Below, one piece after another: positions 8,128 through 16,812 of a stretch of DNA of 41,205 nt. The translations under genes were made by a program, and so were the position numbers. How positions within the stretch are numbered: position 1 is the first letter of the stretch; every line of letters begins with the position of its first letter. This DNA is from Phycisphaerales bacterium UBA854 (GTDB lineage Bacteria > Planctomycetota > Phycisphaerae > Phycisphaerales > SM1A02). The notes under the pieces are model-generated. The model worked only from the letters and a program-made list of their open reading frames with translations, had not been told where the DNA came from and did no database searches. The stretch lies in assembly GCA_002295885.1 (NCBI GenBank), contig DBGM01000052.1, positions 1 through 41,205 on the forward strand. Direction: 5' to 3'.

Positions 8128-8921
8128 GCGGATCATCAATCATCACGCTGCTTTCGCAGCTCGTCACCACGACCGCCGCGGGCGATCCCGGCCCGGTGGA
8201 GCAGAGCTTCGCCAGCGCCTTCTTCGTCTCCCGCAACGCGGACAACAGCCTCGAACTGCTGGGAAGCCTGATCATCTGGCTCCTGCTGCTGCTCTCGATC
8301 GTGAGCATCGGCCTGATCATCTCGATGACCATGAGCAACAAGCGGGACTCGATCCTGCCCGAGGGGGTGGTCGAGGTCGTCAAGACCCATCTCGCCTCCG
8401 GCCGGTTCGCCGAGGCGATCAAGGTCACCGGGCGCGAGGAGAGCTTCTTCAGCCGGATCATGCATTCGGCCATGCAGCAGTCTCCCCACGGCTACGCCGC
8501 GGTGATCCGCGGCCTCGAGCAGACCGCCGATGAACAGACCACCGTGCGGTTCCGTCGCATCGAGTTCCTCAACGTGCTCGGTCAGGTGAGTCCGATGATC
8601 GGGCTCTTCGGCACGGTGTACGGAATGATCCTGGCCTTTCAGGCCATCGTCGTCAGCGGCGGAAACGCCGATCCGGTCATGCTGGCCGGCGGCATCGGGA
8701 CCGCGCTGACCACGACGTTCTGGGGACTCGTGGTCGCGATTCCCGCCCTCGCGGGCTACGCGATCGTGCGCAACCGCATCGACGAGATGACCACCGAAGC
8801 CACCCTGGTCGCCGAGAGCCTGCTGGGGCAGTTTCGTCCCGGTCGAAGCTCCGGACGGAAGAAGTCGTCCAGCAGCGCATCGCCTCCGGCCGCGGCCGAA
8901 GGTGATCTGCCCGTGGAGTAG
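8124..8921 (+). CDS. exbB: ExbB/TolQ/MotA-type proton channel
   Basis: The 265-residue inner-membrane channel subunit has three membrane segments (about 45-68, 150-175 and 190-217). The family signatures are present: SPMIGLFGTVYGMI in the second segment and GIGTALTTTFWGLVVAIPA in the third. The second and third segments build the pentameric proton channel that drives ExbD. A strong Shine-Dalgarno (AAGGAGGA, 8108-8115) lies 8 nt before ATG 8124, and the start overlaps the previous stop as ATGA. The C-terminus is a Ser/Lys/Pro-rich tail. Family knowledge gives proton-driven force transfer to envelope proteins. The cargo here is unknown. Confidence 0.93.
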   Translation: MSGSSIITLLSQLVTTTAAGDPGPVEQSFASAFFVSRNADNSLELLGSLIIWLLLLLSIVSIGLIISMTMSNKRDSILPEGVVEVVKTHLASGRFAEAIKVTGREESFFSRIMHSAMQQSPHGYAAVIRGLEQTADEQTTVRFRRIEFLNVLGQVSPMIGLFGTVYGMILAFQAIVVSGGNADPVMLAGGIGTALTTTFWGLVVAIPALAGYAIVRNRIDEMTTEATLVAESLLGQFRPGRSSGRKKSSSSASPPAAAEGDLPVE

Positions 8922-8926
8922 CCCCC

Positions 8927-9403
8927 ATGGCATCGATCTTCAAGCGAGGACCGGCACGGCCGCAGGCCAACATCACGTCGATGATCGACGTGGTGTTCCT
9001 GCTCATCGTGTTCTTCGTCCTCGTGTCGCAGATCGTCGACCTCGAATCCGTCGACATGGAACTTCCCGAACCGGAACATCCCGCCGCAGCCCTGCCCGAA
9101 GAGGAGCCGCGTGCGGTGCTCAACGTGCTTCCCGGGGACGACGGCGACTGCGACGGCTACCGTCTGGCCGGCGTGGACTATCCCCCGACTCCCGACGGGC
9201 TCGGTGCGCTCCGTACCGCGCTGGTCGCCATCTACCAGCAGACCCCCGGCATCCGGGTCAACCTTCGGGCCGACCGCGCGACGGACTACCGCTGGGTCTC
9301 GCCGGTGCTGCAGCTGGTCCGGCAGGCGGCCGGACTCTCGGGGACCGGACAGGACGCGGCGCGGATGAATCTCGTCGTGCAGCGGGGGGGTGATTCGTCA
9401 TGA
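8927..9403 (+). CDS. exbD: ExbD/TolR-type stator protein, first copy
   Basis: The 158-residue protein has a basic cytoplasmic N-terminus and a single membrane helix starting SMIDVVFLLIVFFVLV. The proton-carrying Asp is Asp21. A periplasmic ExbD-type domain follows. It starts 5 bp after exbB and overlaps the second exbD by ATGA (9400-9403). The periplasmic domain is unlike that of the second copy, which suggests a heteromeric ExbD dimer or different partners (inference). Confidence 0.9.
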   Translation: MASIFKRGPARPQANITSMIDVVFLLIVFFVLVSQIVDLESVDMELPEPEHPAAALPEEEPRAVLNVLPGDDGDCDGYRLAGVDYPPTPDGLGALRTALVAIYQQTPGIRVNLRADRATDYRWVSPVLQLVRQAAGLSGTGQDAARMNLVVQRGGDSS

Positions 9404-9918
9404 GCGACGCTCCGACCATGCCGAAACGGTCCCGTACGTCGGAGGTTCCGCCGGCTCGCCGTCGTTCCCGCGACGCCTCGAGCATCGGTCTGAACCTGAC
9501 CTCGATGATCGACGTGGTGTTCCTGCTGCTGGTCTACTTCATGGTCGCGACCGACTTCAAGAAGGCCGAGGAGGTCTACATCCTCGACCTGCCGGATCGG
9601 GTCGAAGGCATGTCGGCGGATCCCTTCGAGCTCGACGAGGAACCGCTGCGGATCATGGTCCGCAGTGCCGGCGTGGACGGCACCTCGTTCCGCCTCGCCG
9701 TGGACGGCCCGTGGGATCCGGTCCGGGACTTCGACGGCCTGTACGACTTCCTGCTGGCACGGCAGGTCGACGGCATGGGGGGCGGACTCTTCGCAGTCGA
9801 CCATCCGATCGTGATCGTTCCCGAGGCGTCGCTGCATTGGGAGTTCGCCATCGATGCGTTCAACGCGGCCGTCCGGGCCGGCTACCGCAACGTCACTCTG
9901 CAGGAGATCTCCTCGTGA
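9400..9918 (+). CDS. exbD: ExbD/TolR-type stator protein, second copy
   Basis: The 172-residue protein has an Arg/Pro-rich N-terminus longer than in the first copy and a membrane helix with SMIDVVFLLLVYFMVA. The proton-carrying Asp is Asp38. The helix is nearly identical to the first copy while the periplasmic part differs. Its stop TGA (9916-9918) overlaps the GTG start of the next gene. Two different ExbD proteins with one ExbB are common in planctomycete-type operons. Confidence 0.9.
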   Translation: MSDAPTMPKRSRTSEVPPARRRSRDASSIGLNLTSMIDVVFLLLVYFMVATDFKKAEEVYILDLPDRVEGMSADPFELDEEPLRIMVRSAGVDGTSFRLAVDGPWDPVRDFDGLYDFLLARQVDGMGGGLFAVDHPIVIVPEASLHWEFAIDAFNAAVRAGYRNVTLQEISS

Positions 9919-12386
9919 CGCTGCTTCCGACCCTGCTCCTGGTCCTGTCGACGGCCGCGGTCGAGGATCCGTTCGCCGGACGTCTGGACGAGGAGTCCTA
10001 CCTCCGGGCACTGGGTCGACTGCAACTGACCGACGTGCTCGATCTGTACCTCGACTCCCGCGGCGCCGACGACCCCCGTCGCGCGGCGGAGTTCCAGATC
10101 GCGGCCCTCGACGCCGCCGTGCGCGAGCCGGGGCTGGAGGTCTCCGCCCGCCGCGCCCTGCTCGATCGTCGCATCGATGTCCGTCGCGGCGTCCTGGCCA
10201 CCGAGCCGGATGCCGCGACCGAACTGACGTGGTCCCTCGGACTGGCGGAGGATCATCTGCTGGTCGGACTGGGCATGGAGCATCTCGGACTCTCCGCGAT
10301 GCACGGCGCGACGGATGCGGAGCGGACCGATCTCGCAGTCCGGCACGTGGATGCGGGTCGAACGGCTCTGGACCGGGCGGAGATCGCGCTGGAGAAGTCG
10401 ATCTGGTCCCTGGAGGAGATTCCCGCGTCACGCCGCACCGCGGCCCAACGCAACACGCTGGTGGATCTCCGTGAGACCCAGCGCGACCGGCGTCTGCCGC
10501 TGCTGCGGGGGATCGCGCTGGTGCATGCGGCCATGTTGGCGGACGACGCAGCCGAGGCCGACCGTCTGATGGCGGACGCACGGGATGCGCTGACGGGACT
10601 GCCCGGTCAGTTGGACGGGGCGGCGAGTCCGCGTGCGTCCTGGCTGCTGGGAATGGCGATGGCCCGGGGCGGCGACTACGAGGCCGCGGAGGTCCGCTTC
10701 AGGGATGCCGCGACGCACGATGCGGCGTCGCGGCAGGATGTCCTGGCCGCACGCCTCGGAGGCGTCTTCAATCGGGTCGTGGCCGGAGGACCCGAGCGGG
10801 GGATCCGTTCCATGGAATCGATCGTCCGGCGCTACGACGCGCCCGGGGACCGGGCGGAGCGGATCCTCGTCACGGAGGTCCTCGTCGATCTGCATCTTCG
10901 TGCGGGCGCGACGTCGGATCCCTCCGGGCACGAGGCCCGTGCGGTCGGGGCCCTGCTCGAACTCGGTTCGCATCTGAACGGACAGGGATTGGATCCGGCC
11001 GTCGTCGATGCGTTCGTACAGCAGCGCATCGAAGCCCTGCCCATCGGTCGTCGCGGACAGGATCATCTTCCTCCCGAAGCCGCCCTGGTGCTGCTGACCC
11101 GGACGAGGGATGCGTCGGGGATCCGGGCCCTGCTCGCACGAACCGACCTGACGTCGCGGACGCGGGTCCGCACGCTCTTGTTGGAGTGCGATCGCCTCGA
11201 GGAGGCCGGACGGATGCGCGCCGCCGCCGAGGCAGCGCTGCAGGCCGCGGAACTCGGCGAGGACGTTTCCGAAGGAGGCGATGCCGCCGAGCGGGCGGCA
11301 CGTCTGGCGATGGCCGGGCTGGTCTCCCAAGAAGCCGAGGCGAACCGACTCGCGGATCGTGCCCTGCGGATCCTGTGCACGAAGTACCCGGAGCGACCCG
11401 GCATCGACGAATGGCGTCTGGCTGCGGCCCGACTCGCCATGCAGGGGGGCGATCTCGCATCGGCCCGCTCCTACTACGAATCGATCGCTCCGCGCGGTCC
11501 GGTCCGGCGTGCGGCGATCGTGGAACTGTGCCAGCTCCTGCGTCGACAGGCCACGGATACGTCGACGCGGCGCGCGGCCGTCGATTCGATGCGCACGCTG
11601 CGTCTCGAACAGAACGGTGCGCAGTCCGATGCGATCGATCTGATCGTCGCCGCGACCCTGCTCGACGGTGGTGGAGCCGAGGAGGCCGCCGCGGTACTCG
11701 ACACGATCGAACGGTCCGGACTGGATGCCGATCGCCAGGCGCAGTTCGATGCGCTGGTCCTGCGGGCCGCCAGCGGCGATGCGGGGGCCATGGCCGCCGC
11801 GGCGAGCGAGGTCTCGCGCCGAGGGACGGCGGACGGCGGGGCGGCGCTGGTCACCGCATTGTCGACCGCCCTGCAGGAACTCGACGAACGGGCCCGCACC
11901 CGTGGGGATGCACCGGACACGGACGCCATCGCGGCGGACCTGCTTCCGATCGCGGAATCACTTGAATACTGGTTGCAGGAGGCGGAGACCGATGATCCCG
12001 CCGCCTGGACTCTGGTGGCCGATGCCCGGGGGCGATCCGGTGAGCACGCCGCCGCGTTGGCGATCTACGAACGACTGCTGGTCTCCCATCCGTCGGCGGG
12101 TTCGCTGCTGGCGGGTCGGGCGCAGGCCCTGTTCGATCTCGGGGGGACGGAACGTCTGGCCGAGTCGATGGGCATCTACCGCCGGCTCGCATCGGCCGGC
12201 ATGCAGTCGTCCCCCCGGCGCTGGTGGATCGCACAGCTCCGGATGCTGCAGATCCTCGATGCGATCGGCCGGAATACGGATCAGATCGCCCCGCGCATCC
12301 GCCGGCTCCAACAGCAGGATCCCTCGCTGGGCGGTGCGGATACGCGTCGCGCCTTCGAGGGACTGCTGGTCAGGTATGGATCGTAG
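9915..12386 (+). CDS. large secreted helical-repeat (TPR-like) protein
   Basis: The 823-residue protein begins with a signal peptide (VTLLPTLLLVLSTAAVEDPF; GTG start 9915-9917 overlapping the previous TGA). The rest is almost entirely alpha-helical, Ala/Arg/Asp/Leu-rich repeat sequence, for example MAMARGGDYEAAEVRFRDAA near residues 246-265 and DARGRSGEHAAALAIYERLL near 702-721. These look like degenerate tetratricopeptide repeats. It closes the vWA-ExbBD operon and would sit in the periplasm. A protein scaffold role for the motor is inference. It ends 3 bp from the stop of the convergent sigma gene. Confidence 0.7.
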   Translation: MTLLPTLLLVLSTAAVEDPFAGRLDEESYLRALGRLQLTDVLDLYLDSRGADDPRRAAEFQIAALDAAVREPGLEVSARRALLDRRIDVRRGVLATEPDAATELTWSLGLAEDHLLVGLGMEHLGLSAMHGATDAERTDLAVRHVDAGRTALDRAEIALEKSIWSLEEIPASRRTAAQRNTLVDLRETQRDRRLPLLRGIALVHAAMLADDAAEADRLMADARDALTGLPGQLDGAASPRASWLLGMAMARGGDYEAAEVRFRDAATHDAASRQDVLAARLGGVFNRVVAGGPERGIRSMESIVRRYDAPGDRAERILVTEVLVDLHLRAGATSDPSGHEARAVGALLELGSHLNGQGLDPAVVDAFVQQRIEALPIGRRGQDHLPPEAALVLLTRTRDASGIRALLARTDLTSRTRVRTLLLECDRLEEAGRMRAAAEAALQAAELGEDVSEGGDAAERAARLAMAGLVSQEAEANRLADRALRILCTKYPERPGIDEWRLAAARLAMQGGDLASARSYYESIAPRGPVRRAAIVELCQLLRRQATDTSTRRAAVDSMRTLRLEQNGAQSDAIDLIVAATLLDGGGAEEAAAVLDTIERSGLDADRQAQFDALVLRAASGDAGAMAAAASEVSRRGTADGGAALVTALSTALQELDERARTRGDAPDTDAIAADLLPIAESLEYWLQEAETDDPAAWTLVADARGRSGEHAAALAIYERLLVSHPSAGSLLAGRAQALFDLGGTERLAESMGIYRRLASAGMQSSPRRWWIAQLRMLQILDAIGRNTDQIAPRIRRLQQQDPSLGGADTRRAFEGLLVRYGS

Positions 12387-12389
12387 GGT

Positions 12390-13292
12390 TCAGGACGCCT
12401 TGGACGCGGGAACCGGATGCTGCATCTGGAACCGTCGGAACAGGGCCCGGCTGCGGCTGTCGCCCTTGAGTCGCGCCTGCAGCTTCCGCAGGGTGTCGAC
12501 TTCGATCTGGCGGACCCGCTCGCGGGTCAGGCCGACTTCCGCACCGATCTGCTTGAGCGTGAGCGGAGCCTGGCCCTCGAGGCCGTAGCGGAGCTTGAGC
12601 ACGCGGGCGTCACGCTCCTCCATTTCCTCGAGCATTCCGAGCACGGCCTTCATCTCCTCGCGACGCACCGCAGTTCGCTGCGGTGCCTCGGTGCGGTGAT
12701 CCTCGACCAGATCCGAGAAGTCCATGGCTTCCCCGTCCTCGCCCCGCGGAGCCTGTCCGCTGGACTGGTACGCCCGCATCGCACGGGTGACCACCCCGGC
12801 CTTCTTGTCGGGGAGTCCCATGACGTGGGCGACTTCGTTCTGGTTGGGAGGACGACCGAGCTCCTCCTCGAGTCGCCGATGGGTCTGCTTCCACCGTGAG
12901 ATCAGATCCACCATGTAGGCGGGGATGTGGATCGGCTGCAGGGCGTTGATGAGCGTCCGCTTGATGGCCTGCTTGATCCACCAGGAGGCGTAGGTCGAGA
13001 AGCGGGCGCCCTGGGCGGGGTCGAAGCCCTCCACGGCACGGATGAGTCCGATGTTCCCTTCCTCGATGAGGTCGGTCAGCGGAAGCCCTCGGTGGGTGTA
13101 GTTCTTGGAGATGGAGACGACGAGGCGGAGGTTCGCACGGATCATGCGATCCTTGGCTTCCATGTCGTTGTCGTTGATGACCCGCCAGCCCAGTTCCTTC
13201 TCCTCTTCGGGAGTCAGGAGCGACGTCTGGTTGATCTGCTTCAGATAGAGTTCGAGGTCCCGATTCGAGGTTCGCTTCGCCATGAAACTCAT
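12390..13292 (-). CDS. RpoD-like sigma-70 family RNA polymerase sigma factor
   Basis: The 300-residue protein directs RNA polymerase to promoters. It has region 1.2 (DLELYLKQIN, 12-21), region 2 (49-115, with DLIEEGNIGL and the -10-reading FSTYASWWIKQAIKR), region 3 (122-170) and region 4 (215-275, helix-turn-helix LTLKQIGAEVGLTRERVRQIE). Region 1.1 and the non-conserved insert are absent, so it is short for a primary sigma. It may be the primary factor in compact form or a group 2 paralogue. The start is ATG 13290-13292, with an in-frame ATG at 13281-13283 as alternative. A 460-bp region rich in CCGGA repeats lies upstream. Confidence 0.92.
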   Translation of the reverse strand: MSFMAKRTSNRDLELYLKQINQTSLLTPEEEKELGWRVINDNDMEAKDRMIRANLRLVVSISKNYTHRGLPLTDLIEEGNIGLIRAVEGFDPAQGARFSTYASWWIKQAIKRTLINALQPIHIPAYMVDLISRWKQTHRRLEEELGRPPNQNEVAHVMGLPDKKAGVVTRAMRAYQSSGQAPRGEDGEAMDFSDLVEDHRTEAPQRTAVRREEMKAVLGMLEEMEERDARVLKLRYGLEGQAPLTLKQIGAEVGLTRERVRQIEVDTLRKLQARLKGDSRSRALFRRFQMQHPVPASKAS

Positions 13293-13752
13293 CAGCGTCC
13301 CGCCGTGTGCCCGGCCGGAGAGGCTGCTCCTTGATGGCACCCCTCGGAATGCGCCGTGAGGGTGCTTCGTGTTGTGGAGGGCGGCGGACCACCCCTCTCT
13401 ACCCATGCTTGAATCCGCGGTAGGACGGGGATTGGTTGCATGGCCCTTGGAATTTCCGGACTTTTTCCGGACTTTGATTTGCTCCCGGATAAATCCGGGT
13501 TGGACACCGGAACTGGTTCCGTCGGCCACAGGTGAATTCGGGCCATATCGAGGGGGTGTTCAAGCCTGAACTCGCCATTTCGAATCCATCCGGTGCGATT
13601 CGCCGCCCCGATCGGACCAATCCTCAGAACCGGAACCTTCTTGGTCCGGTATGCCGGGATGGCACCGGCCAATGTGAAGATGGGGAAACGGCGGCTCCCC
13701 GACGTGATCGGGGTATGGTGGAATGACGGCCATCCGTGGCCGGGGAGCACCC
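13293..13752. other. divergent intergenic region with CCGGA repeats
   Basis: This is the only gap over 300 bp. No credible gene or RNA is seen. It contains a perfect tandem 11-mer TTTCCGGACTT (13453-13463 and 13464-13474), an inverted repeat CCCGGATAAATCCGGG (13484-13499), CGGAACTGGTTCCG (13508-13521) and a stem-loop at 13629-13650 (ACCGG-ACC/GGT-CCGGT with a bulged A). TCCGG/CCGGA occurs eight times within 200 bp. TATGGT (13714-13719) is a weak -10 candidate for the UVR gene. It probably holds the regulatory region of the sigma factor (inference). Confidence 0.5.
13453..13474. repeat. tandem 11-bp repeat, two perfect copies
   Basis: TTTCCGGACTT occurs twice head to tail. An 11-bp period places both copies on about the same face of the helix, as for cooperative regulator binding. 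Confidence 0.7.
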
Positions 13753-14478
13753 ATGGCCGATTCAGATCTGACCCGATTCCTCTCCCACTGGCCCCGAACG
13801 ACGGGGGAGTTCCAGGTGCGTGAGCTCCAGGCCGACGACGGCCGGATGCTGCTGCAGGTCCGCATCGATCTGGGGGTCATACAGATGGAGGCCGAAGGAC
13901 GGCCCGATGGCCAGCGGCCCGGGGGGCACCGTTCGCTGGTCGATGCGGCGGGGGATCGCTCGGCCCGGGAGGATGGGCCGCTCGTCCTGGATGCCCAGGA
14001 GTGCCGTGCGGTCCGCGACGAGGCGGTGCAGTTCTATCACCGCTACGTCGCCTTCTTCAATCTCAACCGCTTCGAGGCCGTGATCCGGGATGCCGATCAC
14101 GCCTTGCGGTGCCTGGATCTCTGCCGGGATCACGCCGGCTCCGAGGACGATCGACGCCGCCTGGAGCACCTGCGTCCGCAGTTCTTCACCATGAAGGTCC
14201 GGGCCGCCGCCGAACTCGCGATGAGCCATCGTCAACCCCGGGCGGCCATGGCCGCCATCGATCAGGGACTGTCGGAGCTCGAGGAGCTGCTGGGGCCGGA
14301 CGCGGCACGCCGCAGCAACGAGGTGCATCTGCTTCGCGGCATGCGGGAGATGCTGGTGCCCAAGCTTCCCTCCTCCCAGCGGGTGGAGCTGGAGGAGCGT
14401 CTGCAGGCCGCGCTCGACGACGAGAACTACGAACTGGCCGCCATCCTGCGGGACGAGCTGCGCATGATGAAGGACTGA
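13753..14478 (+). CDS. UVR-motif (UvrB/UvrC domain) protein
   Basis: The 241-residue cytoplasmic protein is recognisable by its C-terminal UVR helix pair (ELEERLQAALDDENYELAAI, near residues 211-230, followed by LRDELRMMKD). This is the interaction motif of UvrB, UvrC, ClpC and McsA. The middle (about 95-200) is helical and TPR-like. The N-terminal 60 residues are not recognised. The start is ATG 13753 after GGGGAG; an upstream in-frame ATG at 13723 is less likely. It lies 37 bp before gcvT. The role is unknown. Proteins of this make-up can be adaptors of protein quality control, but nothing here proves that. Confidence 0.75.
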   Translation: MADSDLTRFLSHWPRTTGEFQVRELQADDGRMLLQVRIDLGVIQMEAEGRPDGQRPGGHRSLVDAAGDRSAREDGPLVLDAQECRAVRDEAVQFYHRYVAFFNLNRFEAVIRDADHALRCLDLCRDHAGSEDDRRRLEHLRPQFFTMKVRAAAELAMSHRQPRAAMAAIDQGLSELEELLGPDAARRSNEVHLLRGMREMLVPKLPSSQRVELEERLQAALDDENYELAAILRDELRMMKD

Positions 14479-14500
14479 GGCGCGACGGCCGGCGGGGCGG

Positions 14501-14506
14501 TACCAT
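14501..14506 (+). promoter_or_regulatory. putative -10 element just before gcvT
   Basis: TACCAT ends 9 nt before the gcvT ATG. No ribosome-binding site lies between. It fits the near-leaderless pattern seen at several genes in the window. There is no recognisable -35. Confidence 0.25.
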
Positions 14507-14515
14507 GGGGATCCC

Positions 14516-15637
14516 ATGAGCACGACCACCCTGCAGAAGACACCGTTTCACAAGTACCACGTCGAACACGGCGCCAAGCTCGTCGACTACACCGGCTGGG
14601 AGATGCCCCTGCTCTACACCTCGATCCTCGAGGAGCACCGGCAGGTCCGCGAACGCGGTGGTCTCTTCGACGTGTCCCACATGGGACGGTTCACGTTCAA
14701 GGGACGCGACGCGGCCCGGTTCCTCGATCGGGTGTGCACCCGTCGCATCGGTTCCATGCAGGAACGCCAGGTCCGCTACTCGCTGGTGTGCAACGAGCAG
14801 GGGGGATGCCGCGACGACGTGCTCGTGTACCGCCACGGTGAGAGCGACTTCTCCATGGTCTGCAATGCGGCCAACCGCGCGAAGCTGATTGAGCACTTCG
14901 CCGAGTGCAAGGGCGACATGGTCTACCGCTTCGCCGACGTGACCGAGAAGACGGCCATGGTCGCGTTGCAGGGGCCGAAGGTGATGGACGTACTGGCGGG
15001 GTTCTCCCGGGAGATTCCCACGCTCAAGCGCTACCGGTTCACGGAGAAGAGTCTCTTCATCGCCAAGTTCATGGTGTCCCGTACTGGCTACACCGGTGAG
15101 GACGGGGTCGAGGTGATCCTGCCTTCCGCCATGGCCGGCAAGGCCGTGGAAATGATCCTCAAGAACATGAACGAGGGCGAGATCACGCCGTGCGGTCTCG
15201 GGGCCCGCGATTCACTCCGGCTCGAGGCGGGCATGGCGCTCTACGGTCACGAGATCGACGAGGACATCGATCCGCTGACGGCCGGTCTGCACTTCGCCGT
15301 CGCCCTGGACAAGGGCGAGAAGGAAGGCGAGGAGGGCGGCTTCATCGGCCAGTCCGCGTTGCAGGAGATCGCGGCCGGAGACGGTCCGGCCCGCACGCTG
15401 GTCGGTCTGCGGCTGAACGGTCGACGGGCCGCGCGGCAGGGGATGAACGTCCTCGACGGCGACTCCACGGTCGGTGCGGTGACCAGCGGCTGCCTGTCGC
15501 CCACGCTCGACGCATCGATCGCCATGGCGATCGTGGATCGGGTCGCTTCGGATGTGGGGCGTATGCTCACCGTCGATCTCGGACGGACCACCGAGGAAGC
15601 GGAGATCGTTCCCCTTCCCTTCTACACCGCATCCTGA
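14516..15637 (+). CDS. gcvT: glycine cleavage system T protein (aminomethyltransferase)
   Basis: Transfers the methylene group from aminomethylated H-protein to tetrahydrofolate, releasing ammonia, in glycine catabolism and one-carbon supply. The 373-residue protein has HGAKLVDYTGWEMP, the RGGLFDVSHMG motif (47-57), the catalytic Asp in GGCRDD (Asp100/101), SRTGYTGEDG and the C-terminal T-protein barrel with GAVTSGCLSPTL. Length matches the family. gcvH and gcvP are not in the window. Its stop TGA directly abuts the stop of the convergent lpxD-like gene, forming TGATCA with no spacer. Confidence 0.95.
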   Translation: MSTTTLQKTPFHKYHVEHGAKLVDYTGWEMPLLYTSILEEHRQVRERGGLFDVSHMGRFTFKGRDAARFLDRVCTRRIGSMQERQVRYSLVCNEQGGCRDDVLVYRHGESDFSMVCNAANRAKLIEHFAECKGDMVYRFADVTEKTAMVALQGPKVMDVLAGFSREIPTLKRYRFTEKSLFIAKFMVSRTGYTGEDGVEVILPSAMAGKAVEMILKNMNEGEITPCGLGARDSLRLEAGMALYGHEIDEDIDPLTAGLHFAVALDKGEKEGEEGGFIGQSALQEIAAGDGPARTLVGLRLNGRRAARQGMNVLDGDSTVGAVTSGCLSPTLDASIAMAIVDRVASDVGRMLTVDLGRTTEEAEIVPLPFYTAS

Positions 15638-16675
15638 TCAGTCCTTGCGGGCCCGCTCGAGCTTCTTGACCCGCTTGTGGAGTTCGTGCAGATTGGCCGC
15701 GGTCAGGGCGTTCCGCTTGGCGGTATCGGCGTCGACGGCGGGAATGCCGCCGATGATCTGGCCGGGCTCGATGTCCGACACGATCGCCGTCTTGCCCAGC
15801 GCCTGCACCCCGTTGCCGATGGTCAGGTGGCCCGAGACGCCGGTCTGTCCGCCGAGCACCACGTAGTCGCCGATGGTCACGGATCCCGCGATGCCCACCA
15901 GCGACACGAACAGGCAGTGTCGTCCGATGGTGGTGCCGTGGCCGATGGAGATGAGATCGGCGAACTTCGTTCCTTCGCCGATGCGCGTTTCGCCCATGGC
16001 CGCCCGCTCGATGGCGCATCCGGAGCCGAGTTCGACGTCGTTCTCGATCACGACGATGCCGGATTGCGGGATCTTGTGGTGCTTGCCGGCGTGGGTCGCG
16101 TATCCGAATCCATCCTGCCCGATCACCGTGCTGGCGTGGATCGTGACCCGGTCCCCCAGTCGGCAGCGGTCGTAGATCGTCACGTTCGGGAACAGGATGC
16201 AGTCGTCGCCGATCTCCGCGTGCTCGCCCACGAAGACGCCGGGGTAGATCTGGCAGCGGCAGCCGATCACGGCGCCGCGTTCGACCGTGGCGTTCTGATG
16301 GACCCGCGTCCCCTCGCCGATCGTCGCGTCCGGATGGATCGAGGCCGCGTCGCTGATGCCGCCCCGATGCCTTCCGATCGGCTCGCGGTGCTCGCGGAAG
16401 CCGTGAAGTTCGATCATCGCGTTCCGGAAGGCGAAGTAGGGGTCCTCGCATTCCAGCCGGGTCAGTCGGTCGTTGTCGGAGGGCTGGTCGGGTCTGATCA
16501 GGACCGCGGCCGCATCGGTGTCGGTCAGGAAGCGTGCGTATTTGCGGTTCGCGAGGAACGTGACCTGATTCCGTCCGGCTTCCTGGATTCCAGCGCAGCC
16601 GGAGACGGCACGGTCTCCTTCCCCGACGATCGTGGCGCCGAGTCGTTCCGCCAGTTCTGCAAGGGTCATGGTCAT
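15638..16675 (-). CDS. LpxD-like acyltransferase, divergent paralogue
   Basis: The 345-residue left-handed beta-helix protein has an LpxD-type N-terminal domain (about 1-100), a hexapeptide helix (about 105-310) and a C-terminal helix. LpxD adds the N-linked acyl chain to UDP-3-O-acylglucosamine. DGFGY (188-192), KIPQSG (201-206) and the active-site His246 in SIGHGTTIG are present. Compared with the second copy (20552-21601) the usual DRA/DRG stretch reads ERAAMG and VGHN reads IGHG, so acyl or sugar specificity may differ. The start is ATG 16675, with ATG 16669 as alternative. It lies divergent to bamA, 137 bp away. It could also act on another sugar nucleotide. Confidence 0.82.
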   Translation of the reverse strand: MTMTLAELAERLGATIVGEGDRAVSGCAGIQEAGRNQVTFLANRKYARFLTDTDAAAVLIRPDQPSDNDRLTRLECEDPYFAFRNAMIELHGFREHREPIGRHRGGISDAASIHPDATIGEGTRVHQNATVERGAVIGCRCQIYPGVFVGEHAEIGDDCILFPNVTIYDRCRLGDRVTIHASTVIGQDGFGYATHAGKHHKIPQSGIVVIENDVELGSGCAIERAAMGETRIGEGTKFADLISIGHGTTIGRHCLFVSLVGIAGSVTIGDYVVLGGQTGVSGHLTIGNGVQALGKTAIVSDIEPGQIIGGIPAVDADTAKRNALTAANLHELHKRVKKLERARKD

Positions 16676-16812
16676 CGATCGCTCCCGGACCCCGTCGTCG
16701 CGGCATCCGATCCGCCGGGGGTCGAGGGGGACACTATCTTGGCCGACGATGCCGGTCAATCCGTCGCCGGCCGGGCAGGAGTGGAGGCCACCGTGTATCC
16801 TCCTCCTACCGC
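16676..16812. promoter_or_regulatory. divergent promoter region between lpxD-like gene and bamA
   Basis: This 137-bp gap must drive both directions. A minus-strand GATAGT (16733-16738) is a weak -10 for the lpxD-like gene. A plus-strand TATCCT (16796-16801), 11 nt before the bamA ATG, is a weak -10 for the bamA operon. Neither has a clear -35. Confidence 0.35.

Noticed and set aside
9390..9914. 175-codon upstream extension of the large repeat protein
   Set aside because: It overlaps the second exbD in another frame. GTG 9915 overlapping the exbD stop and followed by a signal peptide is the credible start.
13369..13569. 66-codon plus-strand frame upstream of the sigma gene
   Set aside because: No ribosome-binding site and no recognisable protein; it passes straight through the CCGGA repeats.
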